50,297 bases of DNA from Chromatiaceae bacterium (GCA_007693535.1 REDK01000130.1:1-50297), one strand, 5' to 3'; shown: positions 30,102 to 39,066, numbered from the stretch's first letter. Notes: a model not told the origin generated them from the sequence alone. Program-made: numbers and translations.

Positions 30102-31100
30102 ATGGCCGGCTTGACCTGGCAACGGTGCAGACACTGGTGTCGTTGCGTTGTCGCCCGTCCCGGTGCTCGTCCCGGCGCCGGGCCGCCGCTGCTGATGGCG
30201 GGCGCAGCCGCGCACGCGACGGTGGTCGCCACCTTGTTGCTGGTCGGGATGCTGCTCGACGGCTGCGGCGCCAATCCGCGCCGCACCGACGCCGACGGTC
30301 CCTATGCCCCCGATGCGGTGCCGCGGGTCGAGCCCCTGGCGCGCACCGGCAATATGGAATCCTACGAGGTCTTCGGTCGCCGCTATTACACCCAGCGCAG
30401 CAGTCGCAATCATCGCGAGCGCGGCCTCGCCTCCTGGTACGGTGAGCCCTTCCATGGCCGCAAGACCTCCAGCGGCGAGGTCTACGACATGCACCGGATG
30501 ACCGCCGCCCATCGCTCCCTGCCGTTGCCGACCTATGTGCGGGTCACCAACCTGGAGAATGGGCGCACCGCCGTCGTGCGGATCAACGACCGCGGCCCCT
30601 TCGTTGGCGAGCGGGTGATCGACCTTTCCTATGCCGCGGCCCGCAAGCTCGGCGTGGTGCGCAACGGCACCGCGCAGGTAGAGGTGGTCTCGGTGGACCC
30701 GCGCGACCATGGTGGGCGAGTGCCGCGTCGGGAACGGGTTGCGGCGCGCGGCGCACCGGCATCGCGGCCGGCCATGGCGGGCGCAGATGTCGCCGTGCCG
30801 ACCACGGCGCCCCAGCTCGCGATAGCGACCTCCCAGCCCGCGGTAGCGACCCCCGGACGCGACCGGGCGATCTATGTGCAGGCCGGCGCCTTCGGGCAGC
30901 GCGCCAATGCCGAGGCCCTCAGCCGGCGCCTGCGCGGACAGCTCAGCGCCCCGGTGCTGTTGCGCGAACCGAACCGCAACGCCGGCGCGGCCCTGTATCG
31001 AGTCCAGATCGGTCCTTTCAGCGATCAGGCGGAGGCCCGCACCCTGATCCGCGAACTCGGCCGGCTCGGCATCCAGCGTCCGCTGGTGGTGGCGCGCTGA
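30102..31100 (+). CDS. rlpA: Septal-ring lytic transglycosylase RlpA family lipoprotein
   Basis: RlpA-type outer-membrane lipoprotein that cleaves or binds denuded glycan strands. The 332-residue frame holds a hydrophobic segment ending in the lipobox LLDGC at about residue 50. With the ATG at 30102 this leaves a long lead, so ATG 30195 (MAGAAAHATVV) may be the true start. The double-psi beta-barrel domain runs about 105-200 (GLASWYGEPFHGRKTSSGEVYDM, VRINDRGPFVGERVIDLS) with the conserved Asp in NDRGPF. The C-terminal SPOR domain (about 257-332; IYVQAGAFGQRANAEAL, YRVQIGPFSDQAEA) targets septal peptidoglycan. It starts two bases after the mltB-like stop. Confidence 0.92.
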   Translation: MAGLTWQRCRHWCRCVVARPGARPGAGPPLLMAGAAAHATVVATLLLVGMLLDGCGANPRRTDADGPYAPDAVPRVEPLARTGNMESYEVFGRRYYTQRSSRNHRERGLASWYGEPFHGRKTSSGEVYDMHRMTAAHRSLPLPTYVRVTNLENGRTAVVRINDRGPFVGERVIDLSYAAARKLGVVRNGTAQVEVVSVDPRDHGGRVPRRERVAARGAPASRPAMAGADVAVPTTAPQLAIATSQPAVATPGRDRAIYVQAGAFGQRANAEALSRRLRGQLSAPVLLREPNRNAGAALYRVQIGPFSDQAEARTLIRELGRLGIQRPLVVAR

Positions 31101-31305
31101 GCCGGATCGCCCCCCGTGATCTGAAAGCCCAGTAGCGCGGGCGTGCCGCGGTCCGCATCGCCCGGCGTCCCGCCGCGTGACCGTCCGCCGCCTGCGGCTG
31201 CCAGCCGCTGCTCGCAACCGCTACACTAGCCCGGTGCCGGCCCAACCGGTCAGGCGCCGATCGGTCACCTTGTCCCCTTTGCGGTCCCATTTCAGCGGTC
31301 TCTGC

Positions 31306-32445
31306 ATGTCTTCCAGCCGCCTTCTGCTGTCGTTGTCGATCCTGTTTCTGTTCACCGCCCTGGCGCGCGCCGAGGTTGGCGTGCCGGAGCCACCCCAGCT
31401 CAGTGCGCCGGGTTATCTGCTAGTGGACCATCACAGTGGCGCGGTGCTTGCCGCGGCCGATCCCGATCAGCGCATGGAACCGGCCAGCCTGACCAAGATC
31501 ATGACCGCCTATGTGGTCTTCCATGAGATCGAGGATGGCAATCTCAGCCTCGACGACGAGGTCTTCATCAGCGAGAAGGCCTGGCGGACCAAGGGCTCAC
31601 GGATGTTCGTCGAGGTCAATACCCGGGTCTCGGTGAAGGACCTATTGCTTGGTGTGATCGTGCAGTCCGGTAACGATGCCTGCGTGGCCCTAGCCGAGCA
31701 TATCGCCGGCAGCGAGGACAGCTTCGCCGATCTGATGAACCGCCATGGCGAGCGCCTCGGCATGACTGGTACCCACTATGCGAATTCCAGCGGCCTGCCC
31801 CATCCTGATCAATACACCACCCCGCGCGATGTGGCCATCATCTCGGATGCGACCATTCGTGAATATCCCGCAGAGTATGCCTGGTACAAGCTGCCGGATT
31901 TCACCTTCAACAACATCAAACAGGCCAATCGCAATCGGTTGTTGTTCCAGGACCCGAGCGTGGATGGGGTGAAGACCGGACACACCGATGCCGCGGGCTG
32001 GTGTCTGGCCGCCTCGGCCGCGCGCGACGGCCAGCGCCTGACCTCGGTGGTGATGGGCACCAACAGCGATCGCGCCCGCTCCGCCGACAGTCTGGCCCTG
32101 TTGAACTATGGCTTCCGCTTCTTCGAGACCCATCGGCCCTATGTCGCCGGCGAGACGGTGGAGCGGCTACGGGTCTGGTCCGGCCGCGAATCCTGGCTCC
32201 CGGTGGGGCCGGCGGGGGCGGCCGCGGCGGTGACCATCCCGCGCGGGCGCTACGCCGAATTGACCGCTGAACTGGTCCCGCTCGGCTCGATCGAGGCGCC
32301 GGTGGAGCAGGGGCAGGTGGTGGGCGAGATCGTTTTCCGGCTGGCAGGCGAGGAGGTGCAGCGTCATCCCGCGGTGGCCTTGGCCGAGATTCCCCGCGGC
32401 GGTGTCCTGCGGCGCCTGACCGATAGCGTCCTGCGGCTGTTCTGA
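31306..32445 (+). CDS. dacA: D-alanyl-D-alanine carboxypeptidase (PBP5/6 type)
   Basis: Periplasmic DD-carboxypeptidase that trims the terminal D-Ala of peptidoglycan stems, 379 residues from ATG 31306. The open frame upstream to 31177 is not family-like. A signal peptide (about 1-22, ending ARA) is followed by the penicillin-binding domain with SLTK (Ser61, Lys64), SGN at 121-123 and KTG at 224-226. The C-terminal beta domain (about 280-360) ends in an amphipathic helix (LRRLTDSVLRLF) that anchors such proteins to the inner membrane. The dacA name is by family; it could equally be called dacC. Confidence 0.94.
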   Translation: MSSSRLLLSLSILFLFTALARAEVGVPEPPQLSAPGYLLVDHHSGAVLAAADPDQRMEPASLTKIMTAYVVFHEIEDGNLSLDDEVFISEKAWRTKGSRMFVEVNTRVSVKDLLLGVIVQSGNDACVALAEHIAGSEDSFADLMNRHGERLGMTGTHYANSSGLPHPDQYTTPRDVAIISDATIREYPAEYAWYKLPDFTFNNIKQANRNRLLFQDPSVDGVKTGHTDAAGWCLAASAARDGQRLTSVVMGTNSDRARSADSLALLNYGFRFFETHRPYVAGETVERLRVWSGRESWLPVGPAGAAAAVTIPRGRYAELTAELVPLGSIEAPVEQGQVVGEIVFRLAGEEVQRHPAVALAEIPRGGVLRRLTDSVLRLF

Positions 32446-32555
32446 ACCGCTCGCCGTCCGGGCGGGTCTGCCAGGCGGTGCGCGGCGCCAGCGGCTGGAT
32501 CCAATCCTGGCCCCCCGTGTGCGCGGGAGCCGTTTTCTAAGGCGATGAATCTGCC

Positions 32556-33443
32556 ATGAACGAGGTCTTTCTGAACGGCGTCTTCGTGCCCCCGCAGCAG
32601 GCGCTGGTCCCGGTGTTGGATCGTGGTTTCCTGTTCGGCGACGGGGTCTATGAGGTCATCCCCGCCTATGCCGGACGTCCGCTGCGGGTGCGGCAACATC
32701 TGCAGCGTTTGGAAAACAGCCTGCATGGCATCGGCATGGAGCCCCCGCTGGCACCGGCCGCCTGGCAGACGGTCTTCACTCGACTGCTGGCAGGGGGCGC
32801 TGCCGACCATCATGCACCGGCCAGTCCGGCGGCGATCCCCGATCAGAGCATCTATGTCCAGGTGACCCGCGGTGCCGCCCCGGTGCGTGACCATCGCTTC
32901 CCGACTGGGGTGGCACCAACCCTGCTCGCGCTGGTCAAGCCGTTGCCGCCACGTGATCCCGTCATCGCTGAGGAGGGGGTGAGCGCCATCCTCCGCGAGG
33001 ATATCCGCTGGCACCGTTGTGACATCAAGGCGGTCTCGCTGTTGGCGGCGGTGCTGTTGCGCCAAGAGGCAGCGGCGTCGGGTGCCGAGGAGGCCCTGCT
33101 GGTGCGCGACGGGCTGGTGGTGGAGGGGTCGACCAGTAATCTCTTCATGGTCCGCGACGGGCAGCTAGTGACCCCGCCGAAGGGGCCGGCGCTGCTACCC
33201 GGCATCACCCGTGACTTGGTGCTGGAACTGGCCGCGGGGGCTGGTATTCCCTGCGCCGAGCGCGACCTCCCGGTGGGCGCGCTGGCCAGTGCCGATGAAC
33301 TCTGGATCACCAGTTCCACCCGCGAGGTGGTGCCGGTGACCCGACTCGATGGCGTCGCCGTGGGCAGTGGCCGGCCAGGGCCGTTGTGGCAGCGGATGGA
33401 TGCCCTGTATCAGGCCGCCAAGCGGGCGCCGGAGGCCCCATGA
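32556..33443 (+). CDS. D-amino-acid transaminase-like PLP enzyme (class IV)
   Basis: Fold-type IV PLP aminotransferase, 295 residues. The N-terminal block is VLDRGFLFGDGVYEVIPAY and the PLP lysine is in RWHRCDIKAVSLLAAVL (about residue 156). The phosphate-binding part is EGSTSNLFMV, followed by LPGITRDLVLELA. These features fit bacterial D-amino-acid transaminases, which make D-Glu and D-Ala for the wall, and the position after dacA in many relatives supports this. A branched-chain or aminodeoxychorismate role is less likely but not excluded. It overlaps the next gene by four bases (ATGA). Confidence 0.88.
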   Translation: MNEVFLNGVFVPPQQALVPVLDRGFLFGDGVYEVIPAYAGRPLRVRQHLQRLENSLHGIGMEPPLAPAAWQTVFTRLLAGGAADHHAPASPAAIPDQSIYVQVTRGAAPVRDHRFPTGVAPTLLALVKPLPPRDPVIAEEGVSAILREDIRWHRCDIKAVSLLAAVLLRQEAAASGAEEALLVRDGLVVEGSTSNLFMVRDGQLVTPPKGPALLPGITRDLVLELAAGAGIPCAERDLPVGALASADELWITSSTREVVPVTRLDGVAVGSGRPGPLWQRMDALYQAAKRAPEAP

Positions 33444-33736
33444 GCGACACCCCCAGCCCGCGCGCCGCAGCGCCCGACGACGAGACCCTGCACCGGTTCC
33501 CGTGCCATTTCCCGATCAAGGCGATGGGGCGTGCCGACAGTGCCATCGCGGCAGTGGTGGTGGAGATCGTCGCCCGCCACGCCCCTGGACTGAGCCCTGG
33601 CGCGGTCAGCACGCGCGCTAGCAGCGGCGGTAAGTGGCTGGCGGTGACGGTGGTCATCGAGGCCCGCAGCAAGGCTCAGCTCGACGCGATCTATCGGGAG
33701 CTGACCGCCCACGAACTGGTGGTCTACGCCCTCTGA
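33440..33736 (+). CDS. DUF493 (YbeD-like) protein
   Basis: Small cytosolic protein of the DUF493/YbeD family, 98 residues, ferredoxin-like (ACT-like) fold. Recognisable blocks are HRFPCHFPIKAMGRADSAIAAVVVEI, SSGGKWLAVTVVIEARSKAQLDAIYREL and the C-terminal LVVYAL. Its start overlaps the transaminase stop, so the two are coupled. In relatives the order dacA-dat-ybeD is usually followed by lipB and lipA; those are not in this window and the next gene is unrelated. The molecular role of the family is not established. Confidence 0.92.
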   Translation: MSDTPSPRAAAPDDETLHRFPCHFPIKAMGRADSAIAAVVVEIVARHAPGLSPGAVSTRASSGGKWLAVTVVIEARSKAQLDAIYRELTAHELVVYAL

Positions 33737-33935
33737 GCCCCGCACGGCTGCTGTGTGGTCGGACCCTTGCCGTGTCGGCGCCGGTGGCATCTGATGATGC
33801 TCGACCTGGGATCGGCTAGTAATGGCTGGATTGCCGCCGACTCGCGCAAGCCCCAGCGCACCGCGGGTTGTTACCGGCAAACAACAGCGTGTATGTTGCC
33901 ACGGTTTCATGCAATGGCTGTTGCCGAGGTGACCC

Positions 33936-34970
33936 ATGGTACGCGTGGTCTATATGCCGCCAGAGCCGGCCCCGACCGTCATCGACGAGCCGGGTCCGAT
34001 CCCGTTGACCCATCACGAGATCCTGGCCCTGGTCGGGCCGTTCACGCAACGCAACCGGCATGTGGACCTGGCGGCCAGCGACCGGCGGCAACGGCGGATC
34101 GACTTCAAACCCCTGGAACATCCGGCGCAGACGGGCGACCGGGGTGAGGCGGTGCCGGCCCTGCGCGAGGTGCTGACCCTGAAGAACCCCTATCCGGGCG
34201 AGTTCCAACTGGTGCGCACACTGACCGCGCCCTCGGGTCTGACCGCGACCCTGGAGATCATCGGGACCGATCCGGGCCTGCTGCTGGAGCAGGTCGAACA
34301 GGTGGCGCCGGCGCGACAGTTCCCGATCCGCGCCGGGGTGCCGATCGCCCGCAGTTATCGCATCGAGCCGCGCCCGGCTGCGGGTCCTGGCCAGGCACCT
34401 TACTGGCAGGTGGCGCTGCTGCGGGCCGAGGCGCGGGTGGCTGGTACGATTCTGCGCTTCAATGCCAAGACCGGCCGCGGCATGCCGCTGGAGTTCGAAC
34501 TGAACGCCGAGCGCGACCAGCGCCTGAAGGTACCGGCGGACCTATTCGCGGTGCTGGGCTGGGAATGGCGGCCAATGCGTGAGATCGGCAAGCATTGGCG
34601 TGGCTCGGTGCGTGTGGCCAAGGACGAGCCGGCGCGCAGCGCCGCGGCCGAGCAGTGCATCGGGCGCGCCATCGAGCATCTTGCCGGCACCCTGGCGCGA
34701 CCGCCGGCGGAGTTTCACAGTCGCTACAGCAGTGCCCGCTGGCGAGTCACCTTCCAGCGCGCGATCCCGCTGCTGGTGGGGCTGGGCCTGCTGTTCGCAA
34801 CCCCGGCCGTCCGCTTTCTGGAGCTGGACGACCACTCGCTGCTGCGGATGCTGATCTTCCATTCCCCGCCGATCCTGATGATCGGTCTGTTCGCATTACC
34901 GGAGATGCCGGTGATCGAGTTGCCGCCGTTTCCACGTCCGCTGACCACCACCGCCTGGGTCGCCACCTGA
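33936..34970 (+). CDS. Uncharacterised membrane-anchored protein next to MoxR/VWA genes
   Basis: I do not recognise a family. The 344-residue protein starts after a good GAGGTGA ribosome-binding site. The first 290 residues are soluble and mixed alpha/beta, with stretches LREVLTLKNPYPGEFQLVRTL and ILRFNAKTGRGMPLEFELNAERDQRLKVPADLF. The C-terminus holds one clear hydrophobic segment (AIPLLVGLGLLFATPAVRFL, about 280-300) and a second (LLRMLIFHSPPILMIGLFALP, about 310-330). No signal peptide is seen, so the large domain is probably cytosolic and tail-anchored. Codon use matches its neighbours. It precedes a MoxR ATPase and a VWA-like protein in the same direction, which suggests a membrane partner for that pair. 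Confidence 0.75.
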   Translation: MVRVVYMPPEPAPTVIDEPGPIPLTHHEILALVGPFTQRNRHVDLAASDRRQRRIDFKPLEHPAQTGDRGEAVPALREVLTLKNPYPGEFQLVRTLTAPSGLTATLEIIGTDPGLLLEQVEQVAPARQFPIRAGVPIARSYRIEPRPAAGPGQAPYWQVALLRAEARVAGTILRFNAKTGRGMPLEFELNAERDQRLKVPADLFAVLGWEWRPMREIGKHWRGSVRVAKDEPARSAAAEQCIGRAIEHLAGTLARPPAEFHSRYSSARWRVTFQRAIPLLVGLGLLFATPAVRFLELDDHSLLRMLIFHSPPILMIGLFALPEMPVIELPPFPRPLTTTAWVAT

Positions 34971-35105
34971 GGCGGGCGTCCTGCGGGCGTTCGCTAGGGC
35001 AACGCTCGAGCATCGAGCGTTGCCTGCGGGAGCGGGCGACCGCGGCGGCGGGTCCCGTGCCGGAGGCCCGGGCAAGCAGTCTCGCCATCGGGAGCAATAT
35101 CGCGC

Positions 35106-36200
35106 GTGAATATCCCCCCTGTCTCCATCGCCGCGGCCAAGGCGGCGCTCATCGAACAATATGCCGATCCGCTGCTGCGGCGCCGCGCCTCCATGCTCTG
35201 GGGGACGCGCGGGGTCGGTAAATCGTCCATCGTTGCCCAGGTGGCTGCCCATTACGACGTGCCACTCATCGATCTGCGCCTGACCACCATCGAGCCGGTG
35301 GACATCCGCGGTGCCATCTATGCCGATGACACCCAGTGCAAGACGGTCTGGTTTCCGCCCGAATTCCTGCCGAGCCCGGATCAACCCGAGGGCATCCTGT
35401 TCCTCGACGAGCTGACCGCGGCAGATCAGCGCCTGCAGATCTCGGCCTATTCACTGATCCTCGATCGTCGCGTCGGTCATTACCGGCTGCCCGATGGCTG
35501 GCAGGTGGTGGCGGCCGGCAATGCCAGCTTTCATGGCGCGGTCAGCCACGACATGGGCACCGCGCTTGCCGACCGGATGTTCCATTTCAACGTGCAGACG
35601 GTCATCGATGCCTTCCTGAGCTATGCGGTCGCCCACGACTTTGCCCCGGCGGTCATGGCCTATCTGAAGGTACGTCCAGACAAGCTCGACGATACCCAGA
35701 CCCAGCTCGCCAATGATCATCTCATCGGCGCCAGCCCGCGCGGCTGGGAAGATATCTCCAACGTGCTGCGCTCGGGCCTTTCCGAGGATGCCAAGCGGAT
35801 CTTCGTGCAGGGTCGCATTGGGGCTGCCAATGCCGCCGAGTTCTTTGGCGTGCTGCGCGAGATTCAGGCCGGCGTGGACGTGGTGGCACTGCTCGCGGCC
35901 GAACCCGGCGCGGCCACCGCGGCCCTGTTGCCACGTTCGCTCGACGGCCTCTACGGCATGATCTATGCGCTGCTGGCAGCGGCCAGCGATGCCCCCAGCA
36001 TGGCCCGGGCGTTGGCCATCATCGAACAGTTGCCGGATGTCCGCGGGCGGGTTCCGCTGCCGATTCGCGAGGCCCAGACCCTGGCCATGGAACTCCTGCT
36101 GGAGAAGGCCCTGGAGCGTGGGCTGGAGGGCACGGTACTGGCCAGCCCCGCCTACCGGCGCTATGCCGAGCAGCGTGTAGGGGACGGCGAAGGCCATTGA
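35106..36200 (+). CDS. MoxR-type AAA+ ATPase
   Basis: AAA+ ATPase of the MoxR class, 364 residues. The Walker A motif is GTRGVGKSS at residues 33-41, Walker B is ILFLDE at about 97-102, and a sensor-1 asparagine lies in VVAAGNASFHG. Family members act as chaperone-like ATPases, often with a VWA-domain partner. Here the partner is encoded 343 bases downstream. GTG at 35106 is the start used, with a GGGAG-like site upstream; no ATG fits better. After its stop the same frame continues for about 60 codons of coiled-coil-like sequence, treated here as a remnant. Confidence 0.88.
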   Translation: MNIPPVSIAAAKAALIEQYADPLLRRRASMLWGTRGVGKSSIVAQVAAHYDVPLIDLRLTTIEPVDIRGAIYADDTQCKTVWFPPEFLPSPDQPEGILFLDELTAADQRLQISAYSLILDRRVGHYRLPDGWQVVAAGNASFHGAVSHDMGTALADRMFHFNVQTVIDAFLSYAVAHDFAPAVMAYLKVRPDKLDDTQTQLANDHLIGASPRGWEDISNVLRSGLSEDAKRIFVQGRIGAANAAEFFGVLREIQAGVDVVALLAAEPGAATAALLPRSLDGLYGMIYALLAAASDAPSMARALAIIEQLPDVRGRVPLPIREAQTLAMELLLEKALERGLEGTVLASPAYRRYAEQRVGDGEGH

Positions 36201-36543
36201 TCTGCACGCGAGAATCGAACGTCGCGCCGCCAGACGCGGGAGCTGGAGGGCCGGCTGAAGCTGGAACTGGGGCAACTGTGCGGCAATCTGAGCGGTGAGC
36301 TGGTCCGGATTAAGGACGAACTGAGCGGCGAGCCGGCCCGGGTCAACGGCAGCATTGCCAGCGCCAAGCTGGAGCATCGTGGGGAGCAACTTCGGAACCG
36401 GCGGCCGGCTGCCGGCGCATGCCATCCAGATCCTTGGCGGGCTGCACCTGTCGCTGGCCCGAAGAATCGGCTGGCAACCGGGCGCGGCCGCCGGCCGCCC
36501 CCGCCGGCGCCGGACGGCGCGTCTCCCATCGCAGGCAAGTCTC
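36201..36543 (+). pseudogene. Coiled-coil gene remnant between MoxR and VWA genes
   Basis: Directly after the moxR TGA, the same reading frame encodes RRQTRELEGRLKLELGQL followed by GELVRIKDELSGEPARVNGS and IASAKLEH, a regular heptad-like coiled coil rich in Leu/Glu/Lys/Arg. It has no start codon and dissolves into Arg/Pro-rich sequence after about 65 codons. It recalls the repeated coiled-coil part of DUF1640-like membrane proteins, but that link is only inference. The most economical reading is a truncated, decayed gene. The rest of the 343-base gap contains no gene. Confidence 0.4.
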
Positions 36544-37965
36544 ATGACCAGCATCCAATCCGTTTCGCTCCATATCCACCGCGGTACCCGCGCGGTGCAG
36601 AAGATGGTGGAGTATGCCCCCTCCACCGGCGGCCTGGCCCTGTGGATACAGCACGTCGACGTGGCCGAGCTGCCGGCCCCGGAGTCGTCGCCAGCGCCAC
36701 GCCCACAGGGCTGGAAGGCGCGCTGGCCGGATGACCCCGAACCCCTGGCTGCCGCTAACGATGGCACCCGCATCTACTACGCGCCGGCCTTTGAGGCGCT
36801 GTCGTTGCCGCGGCAGATCGGCCTGGTGGCGCATCAGGTCCTGCATGTTGCCCTGCGGCATGCCCAGCGCTACGAGGCCCTGCAACGGCTCTTGGGCGAT
36901 GTCGATCACGGGCTCTACAACACCTGCGCCGATGCCATCGTCAACAGCAGTCTCAGCCATCTCGGCTGGCTCGAGCTGTCACCGCGGGCGGTCCTGCTGG
37001 AGAGCCTGCTGCTCACGGTCCTGCGGCAACAGCGCAGCGCTGGGGCGGCGCTGCTGGAGTGGGACGTGGAACGCCTCTATCGCGCCATCGACGATCGTCG
37101 CGGCGGGCGCGGGTGGGGCGATAGCGGTGGCGAGCGCCGCGAGCGCGTCGATAACCAGCGCTCGCGCCAGCGGGGCCGTGCCCGCGCCGAGGATGATGAC
37201 AGCGACAACGCGGGCGCCGGCACGGGCATCCGCGCCGCCCAGGTGCGCGCCCTGGCCGAGGATGCTCCGCCCGACCTGCTGCCCGCCGCGGATGCCGGGC
37301 GCCCGGAGCAAGCGGCGGAGCAGGCGCGGGAATGGCGCGAGCGCGTCACCCGCGGCCATGCTGGCGATGGCGCCCATTCCATGCTGCGGCAGTTGCTCGC
37401 CGATCTGCCCAAGGTGCGCATCCCGTGGGAGCACCTGCTGCGGACCCTGCTCACCCGCGGGCTGTCGCGCCAGCCGGGGCGCTCCTGGTCGCGGCCGGCG
37501 CGCTCCTATATCGCCAACCAGGGGCGTGCCCGCGGCGGGCAGCGGCTGCCCTGGGAGCCCGGCATCAGTTCTGCCCGCGCGGTGGCCCGGCTGGTCGTGA
37601 TGGTGGATGTCTCCGGGTCCATCGAGCCCGACCTGATGGGCCGCTTTGCCCAGGAGATCGAGGCGATCAGCCGGCGCACCGAGTCGGCTGTCACCATCGT
37701 CATCGGCGATCAGCAGGTGACCGGGGTCGAGACCTTCGAGGCCGGCCGTACCAACCTGCGCGAGATCCGCTTCATCGGTGGCGGCGGCACCGACTTCGCG
37801 CCGCTGCTGCGCGAGGCCGACCGCTTTCGCCCCGACATCGGTGTGTTCCTGACCGACCTCGACGGTTCTGCCGATTTCCGCCCGAATTGGCCGGTGCTGT
37901 GGGCAGTGCCGGGAGCAGCTGCTCATCGCCAGCAGCCGTTCGGGCGCAAGCTGGTGCTCGACTGA
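36544..37965 (+). CDS. DUF2201-type putative metallopeptidase with VWA-like domain
   Basis: Two-domain protein of 473 residues. The N-terminal part (about 20-240) matches the DUF2201 putative metallopeptidase domain (VQKMVEYAPSTGGLALWIQHV; CADAIVNSSL). Its metal-site motif reads HQVLHVALRH at residues 97-106, with Gln98 where the family has the catalytic Glu of HExxH. A charged linker (about 190-260) is rich in Arg/Asp. The C-terminal VWA-like domain carries the MIDAS sequence DVSGS at about residue 355 and later GGGGTDFAPLL and FLTDLDG. The ATG at 36544 was chosen because the upstream open frame is not family-like. It pairs with the MoxR ATPase upstream; such pairs are thought to remodel or activate protein complexes. 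Confidence 0.87.
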   Translation: MTSIQSVSLHIHRGTRAVQKMVEYAPSTGGLALWIQHVDVAELPAPESSPAPRPQGWKARWPDDPEPLAAANDGTRIYYAPAFEALSLPRQIGLVAHQVLHVALRHAQRYEALQRLLGDVDHGLYNTCADAIVNSSLSHLGWLELSPRAVLLESLLLTVLRQQRSAGAALLEWDVERLYRAIDDRRGGRGWGDSGGERRERVDNQRSRQRGRARAEDDDSDNAGAGTGIRAAQVRALAEDAPPDLLPAADAGRPEQAAEQAREWRERVTRGHAGDGAHSMLRQLLADLPKVRIPWEHLLRTLLTRGLSRQPGRSWSRPARSYIANQGRARGGQRLPWEPGISSARAVARLVVMVDVSGSIEPDLMGRFAQEIEAISRRTESAVTIVIGDQQVTGVETFEAGRTNLREIRFIGGGGTDFAPLLREADRFRPDIGVFLTDLDGSADFRPNWPVLWAVPGAAAHRQQPFGRKLVLD

Positions 37966-38337
37966 GGTCGGTGCGGTCGGGACGGCCCGCCCGCGCCGGC
38001 CGTTGCCGCCACCTGACCGCGCGGGCAGCGGGTCGCAAGGGCGCTACCCCGCCGCTTGTCAGATCGATCAACGGCCTATACTCTTGCTGCACTGCACAAT
38101 ATCCCAGTCCGCCGGTCTGCCACCCCGGGGTGGCCGAACCAACCGACTGTGCCTGCTGCTGCCACGGAGATCGGTCGGGTGCGCCCGATGCATGACGATC
38201 GTCACCACGGCGCATTCGGGCCGTGCCAGGAACCATCCCAGCGCCGCCGGTCAGATTGGGGCGCTGGCGGCGGCGTCACCCGCCGGCCGCGCGGCCGGGC
38301 CTGCCGGTGTCGCTTACCCAGACCACCGAGGAGAACA
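37966..38337. other. Leader region of the sdh operon
   Basis: About 370 bases without a supported gene. It carries the candidate sdh promoter at 38056-38082 and, just after it (about 38110-38160), a segment imperfectly similar to 15880-15910 that includes TGG[T/C]CGAACCAACC. The upstream extension of the sdhC frame is not membrane-protein-like. Confidence 0.5.
38056..38082 (+). promoter_or_regulatory. Candidate sigma-70 promoter for sdhCDAB-E
   Basis: TTGTCA (38056-38061), a 15-base spacer and TATACT (38077-38082), about 255 bases upstream of the sdhC start. The spacer is short by one or two bases, but both hexamers are close to consensus. This would give a leader of about 245 bases. Confidence 0.45.
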
Positions 38338-38709
38338 ATGACCAAAGCCCGTCCCGTCTTCCTGGAGCTATGGCGCATCCGACTGCCCATCTCTGCCCTG
38401 GTGTCGATCCTGCACCGGATCAGCGGCGTGCTGATGGTGCTGTCGATCCCCATCGCCGCGGCCCTGTTCGCCCAGGCCCTGTCCGGCCCCGCGGGCTTCG
38501 CCGCCAGCGCCGCCTTCGTCGGCCATCCGCTGATCCGGTTCGGCTTGCTGGTGATGTTGTGGGCCCTGCTGCACCACCTGTTTGCCGGTATCCGCTACCT
38601 GATCATCGATCTCGGCGTGGGTGTCGAGCGCCCGGTTGCCCGCCAGACCGCCAAGGCCGCCCTGCTGGCCGGACTCGCCGCCGCCGCGCTTGGGGGGATG
38701 TTCTTATGA
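38338..38709 (+). CDS. sdhC: Succinate dehydrogenase cytochrome b556 subunit
   Basis: Membrane subunit of succinate:quinone oxidoreductase that, with SdhD, binds haem b and ubiquinone. The 123 residues start after a strong GAGGAG ribosome-binding site. The family motif SILHRISGVLMVL (about 21-33) contributes to the quinone site, and the haem-ligand histidine lies in LLHHLFAGIRYLIIDLG (about 80-96). Three membrane helices are visible. It overlaps sdhD by four bases (ATGA). Confidence 0.95.
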   Translation: MTKARPVFLELWRIRLPISALVSILHRISGVLMVLSIPIAAALFAQALSGPAGFAASAAFVGHPLIRFGLLVMLWALLHHLFAGIRYLIIDLGVGVERPVARQTAKAALLAGLAAAALGGMFL

Positions 38710-39047
38710 GCCGTCAAGCCTCTGGCCTCAAGGCCTGGGTGGTACAGCGCGTCACCGCCGTCTATCTAGGCCTGTTTGCGACCTATCTGGCGCTGGTCTT
38801 TCTGGTGCTCACGCCGGCCGACCATGCTGCCCTGCTGGCCTGGGTGCGCGCGCCCCTGGTCACCCTCGGGCTGCTGCTATTCATCCCGGTGCTGCTGGCC
38901 CATGCCTGGGTCGGTATCCGTGACGTGTACATGGACTATATCAATGCGATCGGGGCCCGCGTCGTCGCCCTCGCGCTGACCGCCTTCGTCCTGCTCGGCG
39001 CCGGCCTCTGGGCCATGCAGGCGATCATCCTGGCCCAACTCCACTGA
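38706..39047 (+). CDS. sdhD: Succinate dehydrogenase membrane anchor subunit
   Basis: Second membrane anchor of complex II, 113 residues with three helices. The N-terminus GLKAWVVQRVTAVYLG is the conserved quinone-side region. LLAHAWVGIRDVYMDYI (about 60-76) has the haem-ligand histidine and the conserved Asp/Tyr pair. Its start overlaps sdhC and it is followed by sdhA after 19 bases. Confidence 0.94.
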   Translation: MSRQASGLKAWVVQRVTAVYLGLFATYLALVFLVLTPADHAALLAWVRAPLVTLGLLLFIPVLLAHAWVGIRDVYMDYINAIGARVVALALTAFVLLGAGLWAMQAIILAQLH

Positions 39048-39066
39048 CGCACCGCCCGAGGACATC

